Assembly (NCBI RefSeq): GCF_002734215.1
Contig: NZ_NSEB01000004.1
Coordinates: forward strand, 1-64,000
DNA: 64,000 nt
Reading direction: 5' to 3'
From: Fredinandcohnia onubensis
GTDB lineage: Bacteria; Bacillota; Bacilli; Bacillales; Bacillaceae_L
Made by a program: the position numbers and the translations under genes. The notes beneath the pieces were generated by a model. The model ran no database searches and had not been told where the DNA came from. It worked only from the letters and a program-made list of their open reading frames with translations. Below, piece after piece: positions 1-8,278 of the stretch. Position 1 is the stretch's first letter. Every line of letters begins with the position of its first letter.

Positions 1-17
1 GGAGGTTAGTCACCTCC
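1..17 (-). terminator. Hairpin downstream of the surface-protein gene
   Basis: Positions 1-6 (GGAGGT) pair perfectly with 12-17 (ACCTCC) across a 5-base loop. The hairpin sits 15 bases past the stop of the minus-strand gene that ends at 32, where an intrinsic terminator is expected. The window starts here, so a U-tract cannot be checked. Terminator function is inferred from position only. Confidence 0.4.
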
Positions 18-31
18 CCCTACTCGATTCA

Positions 32-829
32 TTAATATCTATTTTTCCTTTTTGAAACGATCCAATAAATAGCTCCACCTACTACGACTAAAATAAAGAT
101 TGAGAAAATGATCATCCCAACCATGAATGAAGTGGATGCCCCATTCTTATCTGTTTCAGAAGCTATTTCTGTTTTTACGGTTTTTTCAACCTTTTCTTCT
201 TCTTTATTCTCTTCTAAAGACTCCTCATCTTCAGTAGTCTCTTCTACTTCAACCTCTTCTGCAGTTTCCAAATCCGTATTTTCTGTCTCTTGGTCAGCGG
301 CTTCTTCTTTCTCCTCATCGACAACCTCATTGGTTGATATGTTTGAGCTGTTAGTTGAACTACTTCTAGCCGGTTGAGAGTATGTATTACCCGATGGAAC
401 CGCCGGTTTATTTGTACCAGTTGGTGTTGGCTTCGAACCTCCTGAGTTTTGGTTAGGTGTCGGCTTTGAGGGCTTAGGTTTTACCGGATTTTCCTGGTTA
501 GGCTTCGGGTCAGGTTTTGGTTGTGTTGGTTTTGGCTCTTGTGGTTTAGGCTGCTCACTTTGGCCTGGTGTTCCCCCAGTTCCTGGATTCTCTGGTGGTT
601 GAGTAGGTTCTGGAGCAGGTTCTTCCTCTTTAGGTTCCTCTGGTTTGGGCGTTTCTTCCACAGGATTGGTTGATGGTGGAGTTGGTTCTGTTCCTTCATT
701 CTCCGACTCGTTTACTATATTAATTGAATGTTGAGCATCTGTGAAACCAAGCACTGTATTAGGAGGGAAAATAAACATTAATAAGCTGATAAATGCTATG
801 TATATAAGAGTTTTTCTAAATCTATTCAT
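32..829 (-). CDS. Pro/Glu-rich membrane-anchored surface protein
   Basis: A 265-residue protein of unknown function. Residues about 1-29 form a basic, hydrophobic signal peptide (MNRFRKTLIYIAFISLLMF). Residues about 45-150 are a low-complexity region rich in Pro, Lys, Gln and Thr with PKP and EEPKP repeats, typical of a cell-wall-spanning stalk. Residues about 165-225 are very acidic. One membrane helix follows (about 236-259), then a short basic tail (SKRKNRY). There is no LPXTG motif, so it should be held by the helix and not by sortase. The start is supported by AGGAGAT nine bases upstream. It points away from the EPS operon; a role in surface display or EPS anchoring is only a guess. Confidence 0.75.
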   Translation of the reverse strand: MNRFRKTLIYIAFISLLMFIFPPNTVLGFTDAQHSINIVNESENEGTEPTPPSTNPVEETPKPEEPKEEEPAPEPTQPPENPGTGGTPGQSEQPKPQEPKPTQPKPDPKPNQENPVKPKPSKPTPNQNSGGSKPTPTGTNKPAVPSGNTYSQPARSSSTNSSNISTNEVVDEEKEEAADQETENTDLETAEEVEVEETTEDEESLEENKEEEKVEKTVKTEIASETDKNGASTSFMVGMIIFSIFILVVVGGAIYWIVSKRKNRY

Positions 830-1229
830 AAATCTACCTATCTCCTATTAGTCCGAATTGTATATATAAAGAATAACCCTTTATCCTACATAATTACAAC
901 AAAATTTCCATTTTTTCTTATAATAGTGGTATGTTTTGTAGAAAAATGTAAAACTTTCGCAGAATTAAGTAAATTGATGACTTTTTTCTAGGAATACAGT
1001 AATATAAAATATGTTGTGAATTTTTGGGGAAATGAAACCTTGGTATTGGGGAACTTGAAGATCGATGATTTTTTTCAATTTTAGTATGCTCATTTAATGT
1101 AAAATTTATCATAAAGAGAATAGATTATTGGTTATGTTCAATAATAATATAAAGTTCCTTACGTGTATAAAAAAACGTAAGGAACTTATGCTTAATTAAA
1201 TCAGATGTTTAAATAGGAACAAAATAACT
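830..1229. other. Intergenic region, no gene seen
   Basis: AT-rich non-coding stretch between two minus-strand genes. I see no reading frame with a convincing ribosome binding site. It contains TTTTGTAGAAAAATGTAAAA near 933-952, which resembles the sequence just upstream of the chain-length regulator gene (1578-1597), and a 13-base inverted repeat at 1152-1187 listed separately. Confidence 0.5.
1152..1187. repeat. 13-bp perfect inverted repeat
   Basis: AAGTTCCTTACGT (1152-1164) is perfectly repeated in inverse at 1175-1187 around a 10-base A-rich loop. It lies about 40 bases past the stop of the zinc-ribbon gene, so it may be its terminator, but neither side carries a clear run of T. Confidence 0.6.
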
Positions 1230-1400
1230 TTAATCATTAAAAGTTTGAACAAAGTTGCAGCCCTTACAAGCTCTACCAATTTGTTTCCTGCTTATAGGGT
1301 TTATATAATATACTTCTTCATATCCACAAACGGAACACTCCATATCATGAAGAATCTCCCGAGGTCCTAATAATACATCAAGCAAGTTTTCAAAGTACAT
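1230..1400 (-). CDS. Small zinc-ribbon protein
   Basis: A 56-residue protein with two CxxC pairs (CSVCGYEE and CKGCNF) 24 residues apart, the pattern of a zinc ribbon that binds one zinc ion. I placed the start at the second in-frame ATG because the codons before it form the GGGTGG ribosome binding site; the longer frame would translate that site. The partner and function are unknown. Zinc ribbons of this size often act as adaptors on nucleic acids or as regulators, but nothing here tells which. The lack of any other domain and the clean start make a real small gene likely. Confidence 0.65.
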   Translation of the reverse strand: MYFENLLDVLLGPREILHDMECSVCGYEEVYYINPISRKQIGRACKGCNFVQTFND

Positions 1401-1491
1401 ATAACCACCCTTTCCTCTTCTATTTGTGTTCAATATCATAACAAAAATGAAGAATGAAGATGGTTATAATTTGTCATCATTATCCATGTTT

Positions 1492-1610
1492 TTTTCGACA
1501 ATAATTATATATGATAAAAATAGAGTTGGGTCAAAAGGACTAGATAGGAACAATGTGGCATTAACTTTTTTGTGGTTTTTGTAGAAATTTGTAAAAACCG
1601 GGTATATAAT
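1492..1610 (+). promoter_or_regulatory. Candidate control region of the EPS operon
   Basis: Upstream of the first EPS gene. TTCGACA at 1494-1500 is the reverse complement of the Spo0A-box core TGTCGAA and is followed by further As, as in strong boxes. At 1578-1597 there is a near-box, TTTTGTAGAAATTTGTAAAA. A TATAAT hexamer lies at 1605-1610, 42 bases before the start codon, with no good -35 at 17 bases, which fits an activator-dependent promoter. Spo0A control is inferred from the motifs only. Confidence 0.35.
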
Positions 1611-1652
1611 TACATTTAGTGTTTTAAAAAATTACTAGTTTCGGAGGTCAGT

Positions 1653-2399
1653 ATGGAAGAGACAATTAGTTTAAAAGAGTTATTCCAGACGATACGCAAA
1701 CGTCTTTCATTAATAATACTATTAACAGTCGTTGTAGTAGCAACAGTAGGTGTCATAAGTTTCTTCTTTTTAACACCAGTTTATAGTTCAACTTCTCAAA
1801 TTATTGTAAATCAATCGAAAAATGAACAACAAACAATAAATACTGGGGAAATTCAAACAAACTTACAATTAATTAATACCTATAGTATCATTATTAAAAC
1901 TCCAGCAATCCTAGATGTTGTGAAAGAAGAATTAAATTTGGATAGATCAACTGGAGCTATTAATAGTCAAATCTCAGTAGCCAATGAACAGAATTCACAA
2001 GTAGTAAATATAACAGTTCAGGATACAGATCCAAGAATGGCTGCCGATATTGCCAATACAGTTGCTTCGGTATTTCAAAAAGAAATTGTAACTATTATGA
2101 ATGTTGATAACGTACAGGTCCTTTCGCCTGCTGTAGTTGCTGAAAATCAATCACCTGTGAAACCACAGCCAGTTCTAAATATGGCAATTGGACTAGTTGT
2201 CGGATTAATGCTTGGAGTAGGATTAGCGTTCTTGCTTGAATATTTAGATAACACTATAAAAAATGAACAAGATATTGAAAAGTTATTAGAATTACCAGTG
2301 TTAGGTGCAATTACAACAATTGATATGGAAGCTGAAACTGCAAATATTCCTAGCCAGAAAAGCTTTAGTAGAGTAAGGAGTGAATCCGTTGGCTCGTAA
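1653..2399 (+). CDS. Wzz-type chain-length regulator / BY-kinase activator (CapA/YveK family)
   Basis: A 248-residue membrane protein that controls polysaccharide chain length and, in Firmicutes, activates the separate cytoplasmic tyrosine kinase encoded next. The N-terminal helix is at about 18-41, an extracytoplasmic Wzz-like domain covers about 45-170, and the proline-rich motif SPVKPQPVLN precedes the second helix (about 176-197). The short cytoplasmic tail is the region known in the family to contact the kinase. A GGAGG site stands seven bases before the ATG. The gene ends inside the start region of the kinase gene, an overlap typical of this pair. Confidence 0.93.
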   Translation: MEETISLKELFQTIRKRLSLIILLTVVVVATVGVISFFFLTPVYSSTSQIIVNQSKNEQQTINTGEIQTNLQLINTYSIIIKTPAILDVVKEELNLDRSTGAINSQISVANEQNSQVVNITVQDTDPRMAADIANTVASVFQKEIVTIMNVDNVQVLSPAVVAENQSPVKPQPVLNMAIGLVVGLMLGVGLAFLLEYLDNTIKNEQDIEKLLELPVLGAITTIDMEAETANIPSQKSFSRVRSESVGS

Positions 2400-3093
2400 A
2401 AAATCAGTGCGTAAACAATTTTCAAATAAAAACCGAAGCTTAATTACGATGCTTAACCCGAAATCACCGATTTCAGAACAATATAGAACGATTCGCACCA
2501 ATATTCAATTCTCCACCGTGGATGAAGAATTACGTACGTTGATGGTTACTTCCTCTGGTCCTGGTGAAGGAAAATCAACAACGACGAATAATATTGCGGT
2601 TGTGTTTGCTCAGCAAGGCAAAAAAGTACTATTAGTGGATGCTGATCTACGTAAGCCAACAGCACATTATTCATTTAGAACAGAAAATCATGTTGGACTA
2701 ACAAATGTCTTAACAAAACAAGCTTCACTTATAGATGCCGTACAAGCAACTGATCAAGAGAATCTTTATTTATTGACGAGTGGACCAGTTCCGCCTAATC
2801 CAGCTGAGCTTCTTGGTTCAAAGTCAATGAATGAATTTATGAAAAACGCACAAGAAGGCTTTGATGTTATTATTTTTGATACACCACCAGTACTTGTTGT
2901 GACAGATGCACAGATCCTTGCAAATAAATGTGATGGGGTTGTCATGGTAGTGAGTAGTGGAAAAACAGAAAATGAAGCTGCTATCAAGGCGAAAGAACTA
3001 CTTGTAAATGCCCAGGCGAGATTATTAGGTGTTGTTCTTAACAATAAAAGCCAAAAAGAAAGTCAGCATTATTATTACTATGGAACTAACTGA
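2389..3093 (+). CDS. Bacterial tyrosine kinase of the EPS cluster (CapB/YwqD family)
   Basis: A BY-kinase of about 234 residues that phosphorylates itself and other proteins on tyrosine and drives EPS assembly together with the membrane modulator upstream. Visible motifs are Walker A (SSGPGEGKST, about 55-64), Walker A' (VLLVDADLRK), Walker B (VIIFDTPP) and the C-terminal tyrosine cluster QHYYYYGTN, the autophosphorylation site. I chose the TTG at 2389 because AAGGAG lies eight bases before it; the GTG at 2380 overlaps that site. The start overlaps the preceding gene by 11 bases, suggesting translational coupling. Confidence 0.93.
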   Translation: MARKKSVRKQFSNKNRSLITMLNPKSPISEQYRTIRTNIQFSTVDEELRTLMVTSSGPGEGKSTTTNNIAVVFAQQGKKVLLVDADLRKPTAHYSFRTENHVGLTNVLTKQASLIDAVQATDQENLYLLTSGPVPPNPAELLGSKSMNEFMKNAQEGFDVIIFDTPPVLVVTDAQILANKCDGVVMVVSSGKTENEAAIKAKELLVNAQARLLGVVLNNKSQKESQHYYYYGTN

Positions 3094-3112
3094 GTTTATT
3101 TCCAAAATTTAA

Positions 3113-3145
3113 AGGGGATTTCGTCACTATTCGACAAAATCCCCT
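3113..3145 (+). terminator. 13-bp hairpin between kinase and phosphatase genes
   Basis: AGGGGATTTCGTC (3113-3125) pairs with GACAAAATCCCCT (3133-3145) with one G-U pair and a 7-base loop. It begins 20 bases after the kinase stop. No T-tract follows, so it may be a processing or attenuation hairpin more than a full terminator. A Spo0A-box core in reverse (TTCGACA, 3131-3137) overlaps the loop and right arm. Confidence 0.5.
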
Positions 3146-3202
3146 ATTCAATTGCTATATATTATATGCTACTATTACGATTGTAAGCATTTTGGTAGAA
3201 TA

Positions 3203-3213
3203 ATTTGTCGAAA
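3203..3213 (+). promoter_or_regulatory. Spo0A-box-like site before the phosphatase gene
   Basis: ATTTGTCGAAA carries a full TGTCGAA core (3206-3212), 28 bases before the ATG at 3241. It is a match by eye; binding is not shown. Together with the sites near 1494 and 3131 it makes three core matches within 1.7 kb of the EPS cluster start. Confidence 0.35.
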
Positions 3214-3240
3214 AATTGTACAAGTTAAAGGGGGATAACA

Positions 3241-4008
3241 ATGATAGATATACACAGCCACATCTTGCCATGCCTTGATGATGGTGCAAAAGACCTAGAT
3301 GAAAGCATTGAAATGGCAAAGTTAGCTGTTTCTGAAGGAATTACGAAAATTATTGCAACTCCCCATCATAAAAATAGAGATTATAATAACCCAAAAGAGA
3401 AAATTCTACAGCAGGTTGAGGTGCTTAATACAGCTTTATCTCAACATAAGATTCCCCTAACGATATTACCCGGACAAGAACCTAGGATCTATGGAGAGAT
3501 GATAGAAGAATATGAGAGTGGAGAAGTGTTAACGCTGAATGATGGCGGAAAATACTTATTTATTGAATTTCCAACTGGACATGTTCCACGTTATTCCGAA
3601 CAGTTATTATTTGATATTCAGTTAAAGGGATTAACTCCAGTAATCGTTCATCCTGAGCGAAATAGCGAAATTATCGAAAATCCTGACATGTTGTATAAGT
3701 TCGTGAAAAATGGAGCATGCACGCAAATAACGTCTTCAAGTGTGACTGGACATTTCGGTAAAAAGATAAAGAAATTCACGATGCAATTAGTTGAATCAAA
3801 CTTAACTCATTTTGTCGCTTCTGATGCTCATAATCTATCAAGTCGTCCATTCAGAATGAGAGAAGCCTATCGTGAGTTGGTTAAAGAGTTTGGAATAGAA
3901 GTAGAATATTACTTCAAGGAAAATGCAGAGTTACTTCTTGAAGGAAAAGCAGTTATAAAGGAAACGCCGGAAAAGATTAAGAAAAAGAAATTGTTTGGGA
4001 TATTCTAA
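3241..4008 (+). CDS. PHP-domain tyrosine-protein phosphatase (CapC/YwqE family)
   Basis: A 255-residue manganese-dependent phosphatase that removes phosphate from the BY-kinase and its targets, closing the kinase cycle for EPS production. The PHP metal-binding motifs are all present: DIHSHILPCLDDGAKD at the N-terminus, ATPHHKNR (about 40), a glutamate in the GQEPRI segment, VIVHPERN (about 135) and SDAHN near 197. The length is normal for the family. Start: ATG with AAAGGGGG eight bases upstream. It is separated from the kinase by a hairpin and a Spo0A-box-like site, so it may also have its own promoter. Confidence 0.93.
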   Translation: MIDIHSHILPCLDDGAKDLDESIEMAKLAVSEGITKIIATPHHKNRDYNNPKEKILQQVEVLNTALSQHKIPLTILPGQEPRIYGEMIEEYESGEVLTLNDGGKYLFIEFPTGHVPRYSEQLLFDIQLKGLTPVIVHPERNSEIIENPDMLYKFVKNGACTQITSSSVTGHFGKKIKKFTMQLVESNLTHFVASDAHNLSSRPFRMREAYRELVKEFGIEVEYYFKENAELLLEGKAVIKETPEKIKKKKLFGIF

Positions 4009-4089
4009 AAGCAATTTATATAGAAAGAAAAAGAATTCTTTGCTTCTATAAATAGTATACATAGAGGCGTTTAAAGGGGGAGTAAGACC

Positions 4090-5928
4090 TTGTCCTATCG
4101 AAATAGAGTAGGGTCGCTAGTTTTAATCGATTCTATGATTGTATTAACGGCTATCTATATTAGTTATTATTTTCTTCATCCTTATTTTAATATTTTTACA
4201 TCGCGCGCATTGCTAATAAGCTCTATTACTCTATTAGCGGGTCATCATGTATTTGCTTATATATATCGCTTATATAAAAGAGCATGGGAGTATGCAAGTA
4301 TAGGAGAGTTAATCAGCCTTGCTAAGGCAATTACATTTTCTATTATTACTCTTGCGGTTGTCCAATATCTTGTGATTGGAAATGTGTATGTAAGAGTATT
4401 AATGCTTACATGGATGATGCATATTCTCTTTATTGGAGGGTCACGGTTTTCTTGGAGAATTTTCCGAGATTCCTTTATTAAGGATACAATAGTAAAAAAG
4501 AGAACGTTGATCGTTGGTGCCGGTGCTGCCGGGACGATGCTAGCAAGGCAGCTACAACAAAATCATGATCTTGATCTTAAACCTGTTGCGTTTGTAGATG
4601 ACGATGTTAAAAAACAAAATCTACAAATCTATAATGTGCCAGTTCTCGGTGGGGTAAGTTCAATAGAAGAAATCGTAAAAATGAAAGATATTGAAAATAT
4701 CATTATTGCAATTCCATCTTTAAGTAAAAAGGAATTAAATGAAATCTTCCAGGAATGTAGTAAAACAAGTGCAAAAACACAAATTATGCCGTTAATTGAA
4801 GATGTCATGCTTGGTAAGGTAACTGTAAATAGCTTCCGTGATGTTCAGGTAGAAGACCTATTAGGAAGAGAACCCGTACAATTAGACACCGAAAGTATTT
4901 CGGAAAAGTTAACAGGTAAAACGATTCTTGTAACAGGTGCTGGTGGTTCAATCGGTTCTGAAATTTGTCGACAGGTTAGTAAGTTTAACCCCAAAAAACT
5001 TGTGCTAGTAGGTCATGGGGAAAACAGTATTTATTTAATTGATATGGAACTACGAAATAAGTATGGAACACAGTTTGAAATTATTCCTGTGATCGGAGAT
5101 GTACAGGATCGTGCAAGAATGTTTGAAGTTATTGAAAAACATTCCCCAGATGTAGTATACCATGCGGCCGCACATAAGCATGTTCCTTTAATGGAGTACA
5201 ATCCAAAAGAGGCTGTGAAGAACAATGTGTTTGGAACTAGGAATGTAGCAGAAGCTTGTGATGCGTTTGGAGTCAAGAACTTTGTCCTTGTTTCAACTGA
5301 TAAAGCGGTAAACCCGACAAATGTGATGGGTGCGACGAAGCGCATGGCTGAGTTGGTTATTCAAAATCTTGCGTTAACAAGTAAAACAAAGTTTGCAGCG
5401 GTACGATTTGGGAATGTACTTGGTAGTCGAGGATCCGTAATTCCGTTATTTAAAAAGCAGATTCAGGCGGGTGGACCTGTGACGGTTACTCATCCTGAAA
5501 TGACGCGATATTTTATGACGATCCCAGAAGCCTCAAGATTAGTGCTTCAGGCGGGTGCATTGGCACGCGGTGGAGAAATTTTTGTGCTTGATATGGGTGA
5601 GCCGGTTAAGATAGTAGATTTGGCGAAAAACTTAATAACTCTTTCGGGTTATACATTAGATGAGATTGAGATACGCTTTTCAGGACTTCGTCCTGGGGAG
5701 AAGATGTTTGAAGAGTTGTTGAATGAGGATGAGATTCATCTGGATAAGGGGCAAATCTATCCTAAGATTTATATTGGGAAGACGTATAACCTTTATACAG
5801 ATGAGGTTAAAGAAATTCTCGCTCATGGTTTAGAACTTGAAACCGAAGTGTTAAGCAAGAAATTAATAGATTTAGCAAACAATCGAGTGGAGCCGAAGAA
5901 AGAAAAGCTAGTATCAGTTATGAATTAA
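4090..5928 (+). CDS. Membrane UDP-sugar 4,6-dehydratase (CapD/EpsC/PglF family)
   Basis: A 612-residue inner-membrane protein that dehydrates UDP-GlcNAc to a 4-keto-6-deoxy sugar, the first step towards bacillosamine-like or fucosamine-like residues. Four membrane helices occupy about 1-125. A Rossmann domain with GAGAAG follows (about 143), then the catalytic short-chain dehydrogenase domain with TGAGGSIGSE (about 283) and HAAAHKHVPLME. The family variant NVMGATKR has Met where classical members have Tyr. The start is TTG at 4090 with GGGGG nearby. In the cluster it would supply the sugar that the acetyltransferase at 8279 and the initiating transferase at 8819 can use. Confidence 0.93.
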   Translation: MSYRNRVGSLVLIDSMIVLTAIYISYYFLHPYFNIFTSRALLISSITLLAGHHVFAYIYRLYKRAWEYASIGELISLAKAITFSIITLAVVQYLVIGNVYVRVLMLTWMMHILFIGGSRFSWRIFRDSFIKDTIVKKRTLIVGAGAAGTMLARQLQQNHDLDLKPVAFVDDDVKKQNLQIYNVPVLGGVSSIEEIVKMKDIENIIIAIPSLSKKELNEIFQECSKTSAKTQIMPLIEDVMLGKVTVNSFRDVQVEDLLGREPVQLDTESISEKLTGKTILVTGAGGSIGSEICRQVSKFNPKKLVLVGHGENSIYLIDMELRNKYGTQFEIIPVIGDVQDRARMFEVIEKHSPDVVYHAAAHKHVPLMEYNPKEAVKNNVFGTRNVAEACDAFGVKNFVLVSTDKAVNPTNVMGATKRMAELVIQNLALTSKTKFAAVRFGNVLGSRGSVIPLFKKQIQAGGPVTVTHPEMTRYFMTIPEASRLVLQAGALARGGEIFVLDMGEPVKIVDLAKNLITLSGYTLDEIEIRFSGLRPGEKMFEELLNEDEIHLDKGQIYPKIYIGKTYNLYTDEVKEILAHGLELETEVLSKKLIDLANNRVEPKKEKLVSVMN

Positions 5929-5961
5929 GAATAAATAGTAATTAATAGGGAGTTATTTAAA

Positions 5962-6846
5962 ATGAAAGTAAGAAAGGAGATTATTCCTGCGGCAGGACTT
6001 GGAACAAGATTCTTACCTGCGACAAAAGCAATGCCAAAGGAAATGCTGCCAATCGTTGATAAACCGACAATTCAATATATTGTCGAAGAAGCAGTCGAAT
6101 CTGGAATTGAGGATATTATTATTGTTACTGGTAAAACTAAACGTGCAATTGAGGATCATTTTGATAACTCATACGAATTAGAACAGAATTTATTAGAAAA
6201 AGGAAAACTAGAGCTTCTAGAAGAAGTTCAAAAATCTTCTAGGGTAGATATCCACTATATTCGTCAAAAGGAGCCAAAAGGCTTAGGACACGCTGTGTGG
6301 AGTGCGCGTAAATTTATTGGAGATGAGCCATTTGCAGTGCTACTTGGGGATGATATTGTCCAAGCTGAAAAACCTTGTTTACGTCAGTTGATGGATGAGT
6401 ATGAAAAGACGTATTCTTCTGTCATTTGAGTTCAATCTGTTCCTGATGAGGAGACACATCGTTATGGAATTGTGGATCCTGCTGTTCAGGTTGGAAGAAG
6501 GTATCAAGTTACGAATTTTGTGGAGAAGCCTGCACCTGGTACAGCACCATCAAACCTAGCGATAATGGGAAGGTATATCCTGACTCCAGAGATATTTATG
6601 TTTTTAGATAAACAGGAAACGGGTGCTGGTGGAGAAATTCAGTTGACAGATGCGATTCAGCATTTGAATGAAATCGAACGAGTTTTTGCATACGATTTTG
6701 AAGGAAAACGTTATGATGTTGGTGAGAAGTTTGGGTTTATTAAGACTCAGGTTGAGTTTGCGTTGAAGAATGAGGGTTTGCGTGAGGATTTGTTGGAGTA
6801 TTTAGCGGGTGTTGTGGAGAGTAGTAGAGTTGGATTAAAGGCATAG
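5962..6846 (+). pseudogene. galU: UTP-glucose-1-phosphate uridylyltransferase, interrupted by an in-frame stop
   Basis: Encodes GalU, which makes UDP-glucose from UTP and glucose-1-phosphate for EPS, teichoic acid and galactose metabolism. The full frame is 294 codons, the normal family length. The N-terminal nucleotidyltransferase motif [17 protein letters not shown] and later segments [20 protein letters not shown] and [11 protein letters not shown] are intact. A single TGA at 6427-6429 stands where relatives have Gly (…VIGVQ…) and leaves a 155-residue fragment. Both halves are in the same frame, so one base change (GGA to TGA) explains it. There is no sign of a restart with a good ribosome binding site. 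Either EPS here relies on another galU copy, or this is a sequence error. Confidence 0.85.
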
Positions 6847-6939
6847 AAATGTAAAATTGGTAATAGTTTGGTAGTTAAAAAACATCGTTTTTATATTATA
6901 GTTTTTATTAGGCTACTTTAGTTAGTGGACTTAGTATGT

Positions 6940-7095
6940 TATGTTGATAGCTGCTCCTCTTTCGAAGAGTGTAGTATATTTTTTTGGGTGATGTCTTCTT
7001 ACCTTTATCAATGAAGACACTCGGCTATGCTGTGGGTTGTTAACCTTAGACACTGGGGTGTCGGTAGTATAGTGTGAGGTTGGGTTAGATGCCCT
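6940..7095 (+). ncRNA. Structured leader RNA resembling the EAR (eps-associated, epsC) antitermination element
   Basis: Located inside the EPS operon between galU and the pilin remnant. Helices readable by eye are: CTCTT/AAGAG (6957-6961 with 6965-6969, loop TCG); TGTCTTC/GAAGACA (6992-6998 with 7013-7019); and CTATGCT/AGTATAG (7025-7031 with 7066-7072), which encloses two hairpins, GGTT/AACC (7035-7045) and GACAC/GTGTC (7049-7062). This multi-branched form and its position match what is known of the EAR element, a roughly 120-nt RNA in Bacillales EPS operons that lets RNA polymerase pass terminators. The assignment is from memory and structure; a covariance search would decide. Confidence 0.7.
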
Positions 7096-7188
7096 GGATA
7101 TTATTTAATTGTGAATGTATAATGAACACCTTTGAGTTTACAGAATTTGAGTAGGGTTTCTTTTATGTGATCTTGGAGGTGTTGTTGA

Positions 7189-7531
7189 ATGATTAATAAT
7201 AGATTATTTGTTAATAGAGTTGGATCAAAGGGAATTACTTTGATTGAGGTCCTTGCTGTTGTTGTTTTTTTAGGAATTTTGGCGGCGATCGCAGTGCTGA
7301 GTGTTATGAAGATTATTGAAAATGTTAAAGAGGAAGTTTGTGATAGTAATAGAGCTGAGTTTGAAAGGTATAGATAATACAGATGCGTCGTTTGATCAAT
7401 TGTTGCTTGAATTTGGTAATGATAAATGTCCAGATTATGGTGAATTTCGATATGTAAATGGGGAAGTTGAGTGTAGTGTGCATGGTGAAGGGAATAGTGA
7501 TGATGTGGAGGAAGAGGTTCCCTATTTGTGA
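7189..7531 (+). pseudogene. Type IV pilin-like protein, frameshifted remnant
   Basis: The ATG has GGAGGTG upstream. The first 62 codons encode a class III prepilin leader and pilin helix: KGITLIEVLAVVVFLGILAA, cut by prepilin peptidase after the Gly. This frame ends at 7377, right after ERYR. The rest continues in another frame from about 7352 (IDNTDASFDQLLLEFG, then CPDYGEFRYVNGEVECSVHG) and ends EEVPYL at 7531. The second part matches my memory of the C-terminal half of small pilin-like proteins found in Bacillus EPS clusters. A deletion of some tens of bases with a frame change near 7360 would explain both. A functional product is unlikely. Confidence 0.7.
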
Positions 7532-8278
7532 GTATTCTTCAGCTCTTCGAGCTGGGATTAATTAGACTGATTGAATGGTGGTTGGGAGCTGAGAATCATA
7601 TAAAGATAACCTTATAGAAAGCTAGATATATCAACGGTTCAAGGTGCATTTTAGATGTAATTAAGGGTTGTGAAAAAGTGAAGTTATTACTATTCAATCT
7701 TAATTAATCGAGTTTTAAAAGTGATTAAATGTATATTGAATGGTGATGTTTGAATGGAAATTGAGACGTGAGTATATGTAGGAGATAAGTTTTAACGATT
7801 TAAGTATCTACACGCTATATATGGAAGTTAGATAAATAACTGCCACTATATACAGGTATTTATCTATATCTCATACTTGTCTTTTGACGATTCGGTAAAG
7901 ATAAGACGCTAAAACTGAATTTGAAAACGTTGATTTGACGGGCTTTGTATGCCTTCGAATAATGGGGAATTATTGAATGGAGTTGCGGAACTGAGTATCG
8001 TAGTTAGATTGAGTGCTAGAAACCTTGCGGGATAAGGGCTTGAGGCGTTTTTAGTGAGAATTATAGATTGATTGAATGGTATATACAATAGGAAGAAACC
8101 CGGTTGAGAGTAATTTAACAGTGAATATCTATTTCGTATTTGCTTGATAGATTGAATAGATATTACGAGGTGGCTATCAGTAGTAGATAAGATTTAGTGG
8201 TTTAGTAGTTGGTTTGAAAGTTGTTTAATTCTAATTAAATACTAAGTTACTAAAGAAGTAAAGATGGAGCTGATTTTT
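7532..8278 (+). other. 750-base non-coding stretch within the EPS operon
   Basis: No supported reading frame. The octamer TTGAATGG occurs five times in about 510 bases (7571, 7736, 7750, 7973, 8072) with a TTGAATAG variant at 8152. Three of these begin a longer imperfect repeat of the form TTGAATGG-N(3-5)-TTG-N-G…TGAG-N-AT (7571, 7750, 7973). A strong hairpin lies at 7830-7865: AGATAAATA/TATTTATCT with an inner CTG/CAG. Genes on both sides point the same way, so the stretch is probably transcribed. It could be decayed gene material or a structured untranslated RNA downstream of the EAR-like element. Confidence 0.5.

Noticed and set aside
108-377. Ser-rich plus-strand frame across the first gene
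   Set aside because: Antisense of the Glu/Thr-rich part of the surface protein; low complexity with no ribosome binding site.
5031-5345. 104-codon minus-strand frame inside the dehydratase gene
   Set aside because: The plus-strand protein has clear catalytic motifs over the same bases; the antisense product has no recognisable features.
5962-6846. Selenocysteine or programmed read-through at the galU TGA
   Set aside because: The replaced residue is a conserved Gly, not Cys, and no stem-loop follows the codon in the right place; a point mutation or sequence error is simpler.
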